Of a DNA stretch of 24,329 nt, positions 15,197-22,935 are shown one piece after another (the stretch's first letter is position 1; each line of letters starts with the position of its first letter). This DNA comes from JBBTDV01 sp038042605 (lineage in GTDB: Bacteria; Bdellovibrionota; UBA1018), in contig CAYHPW010000038.1 of assembly GCA_964358645.1 (NCBI GenBank), positions 1 through 24,329 of the forward strand, written 5' to 3'. The translations under genes and the position numbers were made by a program. Under the pieces are notes generated by a model, which saw only the letters and a program-made list of their open reading frames with translations, did no database searches and was not told the DNA's origin.

Positions 15197-16488
15197 CGTA
15201 TAAGCTTAAAAAGCTGATCGCCGAACGCATCGCCCGGAACCGAATGCGCCTGTGGGAATGGCAAATGGGACTTGCCACAAAAACGCCGCCGCCTTTTTAT
15301 TGTTCCGTTGATTTGCGTGATTCCGGTTACAAGATAGCGCCGGTCGACAGCAATTTGTATCCAGCCGGGTTCAACAACATCTGCCCCGAGGACATCCGTC
15401 ACGCGTCACCGGTCTTCAGAGCCCAAATAGAGGCATTGGTATCAAGACTTGGCAAATCGATCCCTGAAAAAATACTCATACTCCCAGAAGCCCATACGCA
15501 TAATGCTTATTATATTGAAAATCTGGTAATTCTATCGGAGATCATCACTAATGCAGGATTCGAAACTATTATCGGCTGGTATGACGAATCAGCAATGCAG
15601 CATGAGAACACACAGCCAGTCGCTTTAAGATCCGAAAGCGGCAAGGAATTAAAAGCTTATCCAATCAATATCGCCAACGAAAAATTAATGGCCGCAGACT
15701 TCGTTCCGGATCTGGTTCTATTGAACAATGATTTTTCAAGTGGCTATCCGGCGGCACTAGATAAGGTCTCACAGCCAATCGTTCCAAGCCACCGGCTCGG
15801 CTGGCATTCAAGAAAAAAGAGCGGTCACTTCAGCCATTACAACAAGCTGGCCGCCGAGTTCTGCGCCGTACTTGATTTAGATCCATGGATTCTTCAAATT
15901 GATTCTGAGGAAGTTTCACCGGTCAACTTCAATGAGGAAAAAGGCCTAGACCGCGTGATAGAGGCAACCGAGCGCGTACTTGACCGCATGAAAAAAGCTT
16001 ATGCAGAAAGGAACATCAAAACAAAACCGTTTGCCTTCATTAAAAACAATACAGGCACGTATGGAATTGGCATCATGGTTGTTTATTCGGGCGATGAGCT
16101 TAAACAGACGAACAGCCGCATTAGAAACAAGATGAGCATAGGAAAAAACCGCCTACCGATAGATAGCGTAATAGTGCAGGAAGGCATACCAACCGCGACA
16201 ATGGTAAACAGATTGGCCGCCGAGCCGGTCATATATCTGTGCGGTTGCGAACTCGTAGGTGGATTTTTGCGTACGCACGCTAAAAAAGGCATAGACGAAA
16301 ATCTAAACTCACCGGGTATGGTCTTCAGAAAACTCTGCATGTCAGACCTCTTCAGCCCAGATAATTATGACTCAACACAGGAAATACCGCCTGATACGGA
16401 TCAAAACACCGAACCAGTGCTCGAACTCGTATACGGCTCGATCGCAAGAGTTTCCGCATTGGCGACCGGCATGGAATTAACCAGGTGA
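15193..16488 (+). CDS. gshA: Glutamate-cysteine ligase, Acidithiobacillus type
   Basis: This 431-residue enzyme matches the GshA family first described from Acidithiobacillus ferrooxidans, which is distinct from the E. coli type. It has the telltale VDLRDSGYKIAPVDSNLYPAGFNN near residues 39-62. It also has LPEAHTHN, LLNNDFSSG and a C-terminal ATP-grasp-like part with FIKNNTGTYGIGI and IVQEGIPTA. It makes gamma-glutamylcysteine, the first step to glutathione. No gshB is visible in this window. It starts in an ATGA overlap with the TPR gene and its end overlaps the PAP2 gene, so it is fully inside the ATPase operon. Confidence 0.88.
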   Translation: MTYKLKKLIAERIARNRMRLWEWQMGLATKTPPPFYCSVDLRDSGYKIAPVDSNLYPAGFNNICPEDIRHASPVFRAQIEALVSRLGKSIPEKILILPEAHTHNAYYIENLVILSEIITNAGFETIIGWYDESAMQHENTQPVALRSESGKELKAYPINIANEKLMAADFVPDLVLLNNDFSSGYPAALDKVSQPIVPSHRLGWHSRKKSGHFSHYNKLAAEFCAVLDLDPWILQIDSEEVSPVNFNEEKGLDRVIEATERVLDRMKKAYAERNIKTKPFAFIKNNTGTYGIGIMVVYSGDELKQTNSRIRNKMSIGKNRLPIDSVIVQEGIPTATMVNRLAAEPVIYLCGCELVGGFLRTHAKKGIDENLNSPGMVFRKLCMSDLFSPDNYDSTQEIPPDTDQNTEPVLELVYGSIARVSALATGMELTR

Positions 16489-17219
16489 AGCTGTTAAGAA
16501 AACTCCGCCTGACACCAAGGCTTCATAAAATTGATTTCATCATTATTTTGATTTCCACGCTGGTTTGGGGTGCGGCCATCTATCTTCGCCCTTCGCTGAT
16601 TAAAACCAAATGCGCTTCCACTCCAATGGAATGCACCGCCGAAAGCGTCCCAAAATTTGACAGAGCTGCAATAGGTTTCAACAACGCCACTGCTGATGAA
16701 TATTCTTACTTCACACAGAATCTTTCCGGAATACTCGCACTATCCGTACCTCCAGCCTGGGCCGGCGCATTAGCAGTCTTTGGTAAACTGATGCCTGCCA
16801 CAGCGATAGCCTGGGCAGCCACGGACCTCATATTGGTCGCGGAGACCACTGCCCTTAACGGTATGATTGGAGAACTTACAAAAATCACCGTGCAAAGACC
16901 ACGGCCGTTCGTATACGTAAACCCTTCAAATGATGGCGCCAATCCATCAAACTATATTTCTTTTTATTCAGGTCACACCAGTTATGCCGCAGCTTCAACC
17001 ACCGCCATGTTTCTGATTCTTCTGTCACGCAATCCACCGCTAATTATGTTATTTGCCAGCGCTCTCGCAATACCAACTCTTACAATACTAACAGGCATGC
17101 TCAGGGTGATGGCCGGTAGGCATTTTCTAACCGATGTTACAGCAGCGGCGATTATCGGAAGTCTTATAGCGTTAGCCGTAGCATACTTCCATAGACCGCC
17201 GCTTGACGAAAAAGAATAA
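16485..17219 (+). CDS. PAP2-family membrane phosphatase
   Basis: This 244-residue membrane protein of about six helices carries the three phosphatase motifs: K-x6-RP at Lys133-Pro141 (KITVQRPRP), SGH at residues 162-164, and R-x5-H-x3-D at Arg207, His213 and Asp217. All catalytic residues are present. Relatives dephosphorylate phosphatidic acid, undecaprenyl pyrophosphate or other lipid phosphates, facing the periplasm. The start is GTG in a GTGA overlap with gshA, making it the last gene of the five-gene operon. The substrate cannot be read from the sequence. Confidence 0.87.
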   Translation: MKLLRKLRLTPRLHKIDFIIILISTLVWGAAIYLRPSLIKTKCASTPMECTAESVPKFDRAAIGFNNATADEYSYFTQNLSGILALSVPPAWAGALAVFGKLMPATAIAWAATDLILVAETTALNGMIGELTKITVQRPRPFVYVNPSNDGANPSNYISFYSGHTSYAAASTTAMFLILLSRNPPLIMLFASALAIPTLTILTGMLRVMAGRHFLTDVTAAAIIGSLIALAVAYFHRPPLDEKE

Positions 17220-17230
17220 AGCCGGTTTTT

Positions 17231-17786
17231 TCAGGCCACTTCTTTTCTTTTAACAGTAGTGGCAATAGGAGTTGGCGGAGCCTGTCTTTCGGGCGGGAAC
17301 TCTTCTTTTTCACGCACCGGCCCACGGAAACCTATGCCATATTGATAAATCAGCGAGCCTCCTATGTAACCTGGAAATGCCCAGCAACATGATACAAACC
17401 ACTGACAAAACAAACTGGCCACCTGTAACCATGCTTGGCGGACCGCTTTCCATCGCTCTCCTGGACAACACGTTAAGCAAGTACATTAATGACACGAAAA
17501 TATTAAGCGTCATATGCGCCGTAGCCAAACGCCTTTGTCTTGTGTTTACCTGAATTGAAACATATTCAGCAATGCCCGTAGGCACCGCGAGCAATATGGA
17601 AACCAGGCCAAGCATCATGCTATAATACGCAGCAATAGCAAACCCTACCGTTGAAGTAGAGATATAAGCTATGTCAAAAACCAAGCTACCTATCCACAAA
17701 CCAACTGGCAGGTGCACCATGAACGGATGCAATGGGTGCTTTATCCTATGACCCTGCAAAAATTCCCTAATCATTCCCTTAGCCAT
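17231..17786 (-). CDS. DUF2231-like membrane protein with apparent one-base frameshift
   Basis: From ATG 17786 the frame reads a four-helix membrane protein of the DUF2231 type (HPLHPFMVHLPVGLWIGSLVFD near the start; AAYYSMMLGLVSILLAVPTG). It then runs into an atypical end after LLGIS and stops at 17310. In the next frame the expected family ending follows at once: GYIGGSLIYQYGIGF, then a charged tail to the stop at 17231. Removing one base near 17370-17373 restores a 184-residue protein, and the span of 556 bases equals 185 codons plus one. It is either a real truncating mutation or a sequence error. AGGGAG lies eight bases before the start. The family is uncharacterised. The gene faces the PAP2 gene with an 11-base gap. 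Confidence 0.75.
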
Positions 17787-17892
17787 ACACGGATCTCCCT
17801 TACTGGTGTATCAAGCAAACTCGGGACCAGCATTGATGTGTTTTTAATCGTGCAAAAGTCATCAAAATAGGTTGAAATTATAAGAAGTACCT

Positions 17893-19155
17893 ATGTCAGC
17901 ATTTGAAGAACCAGAAGCACCAGGAGTACCGGAAGTATTAGACAAGCTGGATAAAGAAGATAAATTCGAGAACAGACTTAAAGAGGCTATTAAGCGCCTA
18001 GAGCTTCGCGACAAAGCGAGCAGTCTGCTAAGATTTATCAAGCTAAAAACCAGCTTGGCACTGCGGTATATCGGTAAAAAATTTTCGCTGTTCAACAGCC
18101 GCCTGAACTCGTTTCTTGCTTCAAGCTTGGATAACTTTAAGAAAAAGCTGCCGCAGCTTAATCCAAACGAAAAACTAAAACAGCTGGATATCCCGAAAAA
18201 AATATCCCGTCTGAACCCAAAACCATTTTTATTAAAACTTGAGCTAGGAAAAAGACTGACCGAATTATACGAACTGATACTCGTATATGGCAGCTTTCTA
18301 CAGTCGGGAGTAGTTTTGCTCATGTTATGGAGCGTCCTGGCAGGTTATCTTATCGGCAATCCGCTTGAAACATCTTGGAACCTTATAAGAATCTGTTTAT
18401 CGCTTTGTGGCGTATTATTAATAGGATCTGGAGCCATAGCATTAACCACAAGATTCAGGGAACATCAGGCAACGCAACGTCTTATCTCCGCTAAATCACC
18501 AAAGTCACAGAAAAACATTTCCCCACAAGCTCTCATTCCTTTCGTGGTTATTTCATTAACAGTAGGATTCTTCATCCTAACAACCCTGGGGAATAAAGTT
18601 TCGGTATTGGGGGTAATAGGCGTCCTGTCTTATTATCTTTGCGAAAAACATTTATCAAAAAATAAACAAAAAATAACGTCATTTATAAATTCGATACCCA
18701 ATGCGATTCCTGGATCGATACCGGTGGTACTTGGTTACGCAGCCGCCAGCGGCAAAGTTTTGACACCTGCGGGCGTTTACCTTTTTTGCCTGTTGTTTTT
18801 CTGGCAGGTCCCACACTTCCTGATATTGAGCTCAAAACAAGAAGTCGACCCTAGGTTAAACCACGCCATGGCGATAGCAAAAACCACAAAAAGCATGGTA
18901 ACCAAGATAACCATTTGGTGTGCCGGTTACATAATCCTGGCTCTACTTGCGCCTTTTTTTATCCAGGTAAGTGTATTTTATTTGCTAAGCATAGTACTGG
19001 CCGGAACTAAGCTTCTTTTTGAGCTGAACGTGTATATACGCGCACCACTAGGGAAACGCGCGAGACACTTTTTCATCTGGGTCAATCTGATATCAGTAGT
19101 CACACTCGCCGCTGCCGTATTGGATCGCTGGATAATGCAATATATTTCATTTTAA
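17893..19155 (+). CDS. Heme O synthase (CtaB)-like membrane protein with lost aspartate motif
   Basis: This 420-residue protein has a charged, helix-prone N-terminal extension of about 130 residues, followed by a UbiA-fold membrane domain. The latter half resembles CtaB/CyoE: a segment like NSIPNAIPGSIPVVLGYAAA and the CtaB hallmark FFWQVPHFLILS. Where CtaB has the N-x3-D-x3-D prenyl-diphosphate site, this protein reads ALTTRFREHQATQRL, with all key acidic and Asn residues replaced, although the following ISPQ aligns well. The second site DY..A.IPMLP is also altered (VDPRLNHAMAIA). It is therefore probably not an active farnesyltransferase in the usual way. It could be a heme-binding assembly factor or a diverged enzyme. 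It converges on the actF end with a nine-base gap. Confidence 0.75.
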   Translation: MSAFEEPEAPGVPEVLDKLDKEDKFENRLKEAIKRLELRDKASSLLRFIKLKTSLALRYIGKKFSLFNSRLNSFLASSLDNFKKKLPQLNPNEKLKQLDIPKKISRLNPKPFLLKLELGKRLTELYELILVYGSFLQSGVVLLMLWSVLAGYLIGNPLETSWNLIRICLSLCGVLLIGSGAIALTTRFREHQATQRLISAKSPKSQKNISPQALIPFVVISLTVGFFILTTLGNKVSVLGVIGVLSYYLCEKHLSKNKQKITSFINSIPNAIPGSIPVVLGYAAASGKVLTPAGVYLFCLLFFWQVPHFLILSSKQEVDPRLNHAMAIAKTTKSMVTKITIWCAGYIILALLAPFFIQVSVFYLLSIVLAGTKLLFELNVYIRAPLGKRARHFFIWVNLISVVTLAAAVLDRWIMQYISF

Positions 19156-19164
19156 TCCAAGCCT

Positions 19165-20349
19165 TCACTGGTGATGATGTGAAACAGCTTCGGCCAATCG
19201 CGGATCCCCTACGGCAACGATATTATGTTTTCCGAGAAATCTAAAAACCACGAGCCCGAAAACACCGACAAATCCAAGTGTCACACTTAGCTCAACAAGA
19301 CCAAGCTTCGGCCCTGCATGCGAAAACTCAGGCTGCACCAGCCACAGGACATCCACCCACTGAGCAAAAAGCATGAAAATAGCCACTATAGCAAGACGAG
19401 AGGCGTTTCTTTTGGCCCCACGCCGGAGAAGCAAAAAGAAAGGCACGAAAAATTTCCCTACAAGAAGGAAAATCGAAACATAAAGCCATCCGCCATGAAA
19501 ACGAGTGAGGAAATAGCCAGTTTCCTCCGGAAGATTCGCGTACCATATCAGCATGAACTGTGAAAAACCTATGTATGCCCAAAATATGGTGAACGCGAAC
19601 ATGAACTTGCCAAGATCATGCAGGTGATTTTCATTTACTATACCATCAAGCCGCCCTTTGGATTTTAGATACACCGTAAAAAGGCATATCAGCGCAAGCG
19701 TCGAGTAAAACAAACCAGAGAAGCAATACACGCCAAAGATCGTGCTAAACCAGTGCGGATCAAGCGACATAATCTGATCGAAACTTACTACCGTAAACGT
19801 AAGCCCGAATAAAATCAGGAATGGCGGCGAGAGTATGCGATTTTTCTTTGTAAATATGGGATCCCCATTTGAATCCTGGGCTACCGAGTTGCCGACCATT
19901 TTTCTCGCAAACAAAAGCCATACGACAGGGATCACGATATTTCTGATCATAAAAAAAGTAACATTCAGATAGCTGGACTTCCCGGCCAGGACCTGATCGA
20001 CTTTAACATGCTCGGCATGACTCCAGTCATAAAGATGATGGATCCCAAAATAAAGCACCAGGACAGACACGGCGGTAAAAGGCAGATAAGCGGTGAAAGA
20101 TTCACCAAGCCTCCTCACCGGCGCGCTCCACATGGCGCCGGTAAGCCACTGAATTGCGGAAAAAAACAACCCACCGATTGCAAGCGAAGTGAAGAAAAAA
20201 TGATTATGCACAAAGCTCGACCATGCACGGCTTGGTTCGAGACGGGTAAACACGATAAACATGACAAACCCAGCAACCGCACTGATTTTGAAAAAAACAT
20301 TCAACCCATGCGGTGCCTTGAACACTCCGGTATTTGCTATCATAACCAC
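19165..20349 (-). CDS. actF: Alternative complex III subunit ActF
   Basis: This 394-residue integral membrane protein has about ten helices and is the second NrfD-like subunit of ACIII. Family marks include HNHFFFTSLAIGGLFFSAIQWLTGA in the second helix region, VVSFDQIMSLDPHWFSTIFGVY, and FSQFMLIWYANLPEETGYF with its charged turn in the membrane. It ends in a histidine-rich tail (SHHHQ). ActF and ActC together form the membrane core where quinol electrons enter or where protons may move. It is the last gene of the operon here, 15 bases after actE. Confidence 0.92.
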   Translation of the reverse strand: MVMIANTGVFKAPHGLNVFFKISAVAGFVMFIVFTRLEPSRAWSSFVHNHFFFTSLAIGGLFFSAIQWLTGAMWSAPVRRLGESFTAYLPFTAVSVLVLYFGIHHLYDWSHAEHVKVDQVLAGKSSYLNVTFFMIRNIVIPVVWLLFARKMVGNSVAQDSNGDPIFTKKNRILSPPFLILFGLTFTVVSFDQIMSLDPHWFSTIFGVYCFSGLFYSTLALICLFTVYLKSKGRLDGIVNENHLHDLGKFMFAFTIFWAYIGFSQFMLIWYANLPEETGYFLTRFHGGWLYVSIFLLVGKFFVPFFLLLRRGAKRNASRLAIVAIFMLFAQWVDVLWLVQPEFSHAGPKLGLVELSVTLGFVGVFGLVVFRFLGKHNIVAVGDPRLAEAVSHHHQ

Positions 20350-20364
20350 CTCACCACCTCGCTT

Positions 20365-20916
20365 TTATTGGGATCCAGCTTTTAACAACGTCCTGAGATA
20401 ATGAACTATAGCCCATCTATCTCCTCTTGATATCTGGGACGCGTAGCTCGGCATTAAATTCTGCCCTGACGATATAATGTGATATATCCGCCCATCCTTA
20501 CCCTCTTTAAGCCAACCATTGACTTTATCTGAATGTAGTGACGGCGGACGCGGAAACTTCGGCACTATCGTCCCGTCTCCCAATGCTGTAGGCCCGTGGC
20601 AAACTATGCAGTATACGTTGTACATTGAACGCCCGCGCTCTAACACTGCGGCCGTCGGGGTTAATGTGTTTCTCAGCTTTATACCGGCAAGCTCAGGATC
20701 CTTGGCATAGGGATATGGTTCAAAATCACGCGGGATGGTGCCACTGACCGGCATCCTCATCGAACCAGGTTCCTGGGCCTTAAGCGCCGGGCTGTAAACC
20801 ATATCTGGCATATAGATGGGCGGCTGTGACTTACCATCCCTACCGCAACCATTGAGAGCGGCGGCTATCCAGGTAATGGCTGCAGACATTATTATCCAGG
20901 TACAATAAGGTTTCAT
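20365..20916 (-). CDS. actE: Alternative complex III cytochrome c lipoprotein ActE
   Basis: This 183-residue lipoprotein has a signal segment ending in LNGC (Cys24). One heme c site CIVCH lies at residues 103-107, with a likely axial methionine in NLMPSYASQI. The sequence RSMYNVYCIVCHGPTALGDG is typical of ACIII mono-heme subunits, which pass electrons toward a soluble cytochrome or directly to an oxidase. It is two bases downstream of actD and 15 before actF. Confidence 0.93.
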   Translation of the reverse strand: MKPYCTWIIMSAAITWIAAALNGCGRDGKSQPPIYMPDMVYSPALKAQEPGSMRMPVSGTIPRDFEPYPYAKDPELAGIKLRNTLTPTAAVLERGRSMYNVYCIVCHGPTALGDGTIVPKFPRPPSLHSDKVNGWLKEGKDGRIYHIISSGQNLMPSYASQISRGDRWAIVHYLRTLLKAGSQ

Positions 20917-20918
20917 GA

Positions 20919-21506
20919 TCAGCCCCTGCCATCCTCATAAATATTTTTTATTTCCATCGCGCCGAGGCTCGAAAAAATGTTTTTCACTTCCTTCTCATTG
21001 AACGAACGGAACCCTTTTTCAGCCGAAAGTTTCTCTTCTGATGCTGAACGAGGGGCGCTTATAAATATCGCGAATTTGTCGCGGGTTACCGCGGGATCAA
21101 TGCGCTTGCGCTTGAAATCAGGCAACCCGTTAAACAGCAACATCGCGGCGAAGGTTGTCAGTCCCGCAAAAAGTATGGTGACCTCGAAGATGATTGGGAC
21201 AAAAGCTGGCCATGAATTGAGCGGCTTTCCACCAACGTTAAGAGGCCAGTCTACAACCGACGTCCAATACTGGAAAATAAAAGCAAGCGTTGCGCCCGTC
21301 AATCCAGCGACAAAGGTAATGTATGGGATTGGTGAGCGCTTAAGCCCCTGTGCACTATCCAGACCGTGAATCGGGTAAGGCGAATACGCATCAAAATCAC
21401 AAAAATTAAAATCTCTTATCCTTGGCATGACTTTGAGTAATGTCTCCGGGTCAGAAAAATATCCAACGACGCCGCAAAGTCGTTCTACATTTTTAGCGCT
21501 ACGCAT
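20919..21506 (-). CDS. actD: Alternative complex III subunit ActD (DUF3341)
   Basis: From ATG 21506 this is a 195-residue protein with an N-terminal soluble part. FDAYSPYPIHGLDSAQGLKR is the hallmark of the DUF3341/ActD family. Two membrane helices follow (around PYITFVAGLTGATLAF and VPIIFEVTILFAGLTTFAAM), then a C-terminal segment with DKFAIFIS. An upstream ATG at 21542 is possible but lacks a ribosome site, whereas GAGGGAGG at 21516-21523 is well spaced from 21506. The chosen start overlaps the actC stop by eight bases. In ACIII structures ActD packs at the membrane with no cofactor. Confidence 0.9.
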   Translation of the reverse strand: MRSAKNVERLCGVVGYFSDPETLLKVMPRIRDFNFCDFDAYSPYPIHGLDSAQGLKRSPIPYITFVAGLTGATLAFIFQYWTSVVDWPLNVGGKPLNSWPAFVPIIFEVTILFAGLTTFAAMLLFNGLPDFKRKRIDPAVTRDKFAIFISAPRSASEEKLSAEKGFRSFNEKEVKNIFSSLGAMEIKNIYEDGRG

Positions 21507-22935
21507 GTCCAGCCGCCTCCCTCGCCATTTTCTCGCCTCCATTTGTATTCACATGAGACGCCATGGTGCCTTTTACTTCAGCCATTGCCATTATTGGAAG
21601 AAACCTGCAAAACAGCAGGAACCAGATAAAAAACCAGCCAAAGCTCCCCAGCGTGATCCCCCAATCATAAATAGTAGGTATATAATATTTCCAGCTTGAC
21701 GGGAGAAAGTCACGGTGAAGTGAGGTCACAGTGATAACAAACCTTTCGAACCACATCCCAACGTTCACGAACAACGAAATCACGAACATGACGGGGAGAC
21801 TCGTCCTTGCTTTTTTCCACCAGAAGACCTGCGGGATAAGGACATTACATGTAGCCATTGTCCAATACGCCCACCAGTAAGGACCAAACGCCCTGTTGAT
21901 GAAAGTAAAGCGCTCAAATGAATTTCCGCTATACCAGGCGATGAAAAATTCACACGCATACGCATAGCCGACCATGAGGCCGGTTGCCATTATCACCTTG
22001 TTCATTTTCTCAAGATGCCCGATAGTGATGTAGCTCTTCAGATTAAAAACCTCGCGTGTGATAACCAGCAACGTAACTACCATCGCAAATCCTGAAAAAA
22101 TCGCCCCAGCCACGAAATATGGCGGAAAAATAGTAGTATGCCAGCCCGGTACATTAGAAACAGCAAAATCAAAGGAAACAATGCTGTGGACCGACAGGAC
22201 CAGCGGCGTGGAGAGCCCAGCTAAAAGAAGATATGCGGCTTCATAGTGGCGCCAGTTCTTATTAGAGCCATTCCAACCCAAAGAAAGAACCGAATATATA
22301 AATTTCCTGATTTTGTGTTTAGCTCTATCGCGCACGGAAGCAATATCTGGGATCATCCCTACGAACCAAAACACCAGCGAAATCGTGAAATATGTGCCAA
22401 CCGCAAAAACATCCCACAAAAGCGGCGACCTGAAATTAACCCAAAGCCCTCTTTCGTTCGGCAAAGGCAACAACCAAAACACCGCGTACCATGGGCGCCC
22501 CGTATGGATTACAGGAAAAATCAGCGCTGTCATCACCGCAAATATCGTCATGGCCTCGGCCGCGCGATTAATGGCCGTTCTCCATCTTTGCCTGAAAAGA
22601 AACAATATCGCAGAAATAAGCGTACCGGCATGTCCTATGCCAACCCAAAATACGAAGTTGACGATGAAAACACCCCAACCTACCGGATGATTGATTCCAA
22701 GCACACCCATTCCGGTTGTGAACATTTTTGTAGCCAGCGCCAAACCTATGACAAAAGCCGCGATGGCCATAGAGAAAACCGCCCACCATCTCCATGTCGG
22801 AAATGATTCCAGCGGTTTCGCGACATCATCATTGATATCACCGAAAGACTTCACGCCGGTGAGCATTGGTACAGGCTGAATTGCTATCGCTTCTGATGTT
22901 ATCACCAAGGATTCAGCGGTCGTCATCAACATCAT
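21499..22935 (-). CDS. actC: Alternative complex III subunit ActC (NrfD-like)
   Basis: This 478-residue membrane protein of about ten helices belongs to the polysulfide-reductase NrfD family. Conserved ACIII features are NHPVGWGVFIVNFVFWVGIGHAGT, IHTGRPWYAVFWLLPLPNERGLW, SVHSIVSFDFAVSNVPGWHTT and GNSFERFTFINRAFGPYWWAYW. It should take electrons from quinol next to the iron-sulfur subunit ActB. It starts in an ATGA overlap with the actB stop. Confidence 0.94.
   Translation of the reverse strand: MMLMTTAESLVITSEAIAIQPVPMLTGVKSFGDINDDVAKPLESFPTWRWWAVFSMAIAAFVIGLALATKMFTTGMGVLGINHPVGWGVFIVNFVFWVGIGHAGTLISAILFLFRQRWRTAINRAAEAMTIFAVMTALIFPVIHTGRPWYAVFWLLPLPNERGLWVNFRSPLLWDVFAVGTYFTISLVFWFVGMIPDIASVRDRAKHKIRKFIYSVLSLGWNGSNKNWRHYEAAYLLLAGLSTPLVLSVHSIVSFDFAVSNVPGWHTTIFPPYFVAGAIFSGFAMVVTLLVITREVFNLKSYITIGHLEKMNKVIMATGLMVGYAYACEFFIAWYSGNSFERFTFINRAFGPYWWAYWTMATCNVLIPQVFWWKKARTSLPVMFVISLFVNVGMWFERFVITVTSLHRDFLPSSWKYYIPTIYDWGITLGSFGWFFIWFLLFCRFLPIMAMAEVKGTMASHVNTNGGEKMAREAAGHA

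Noticed and set aside
17231..17422. A separate small membrane protein gene
   Set aside because: It reads as the missing C-terminal end of the DUF2231-like protein in a shifted frame.
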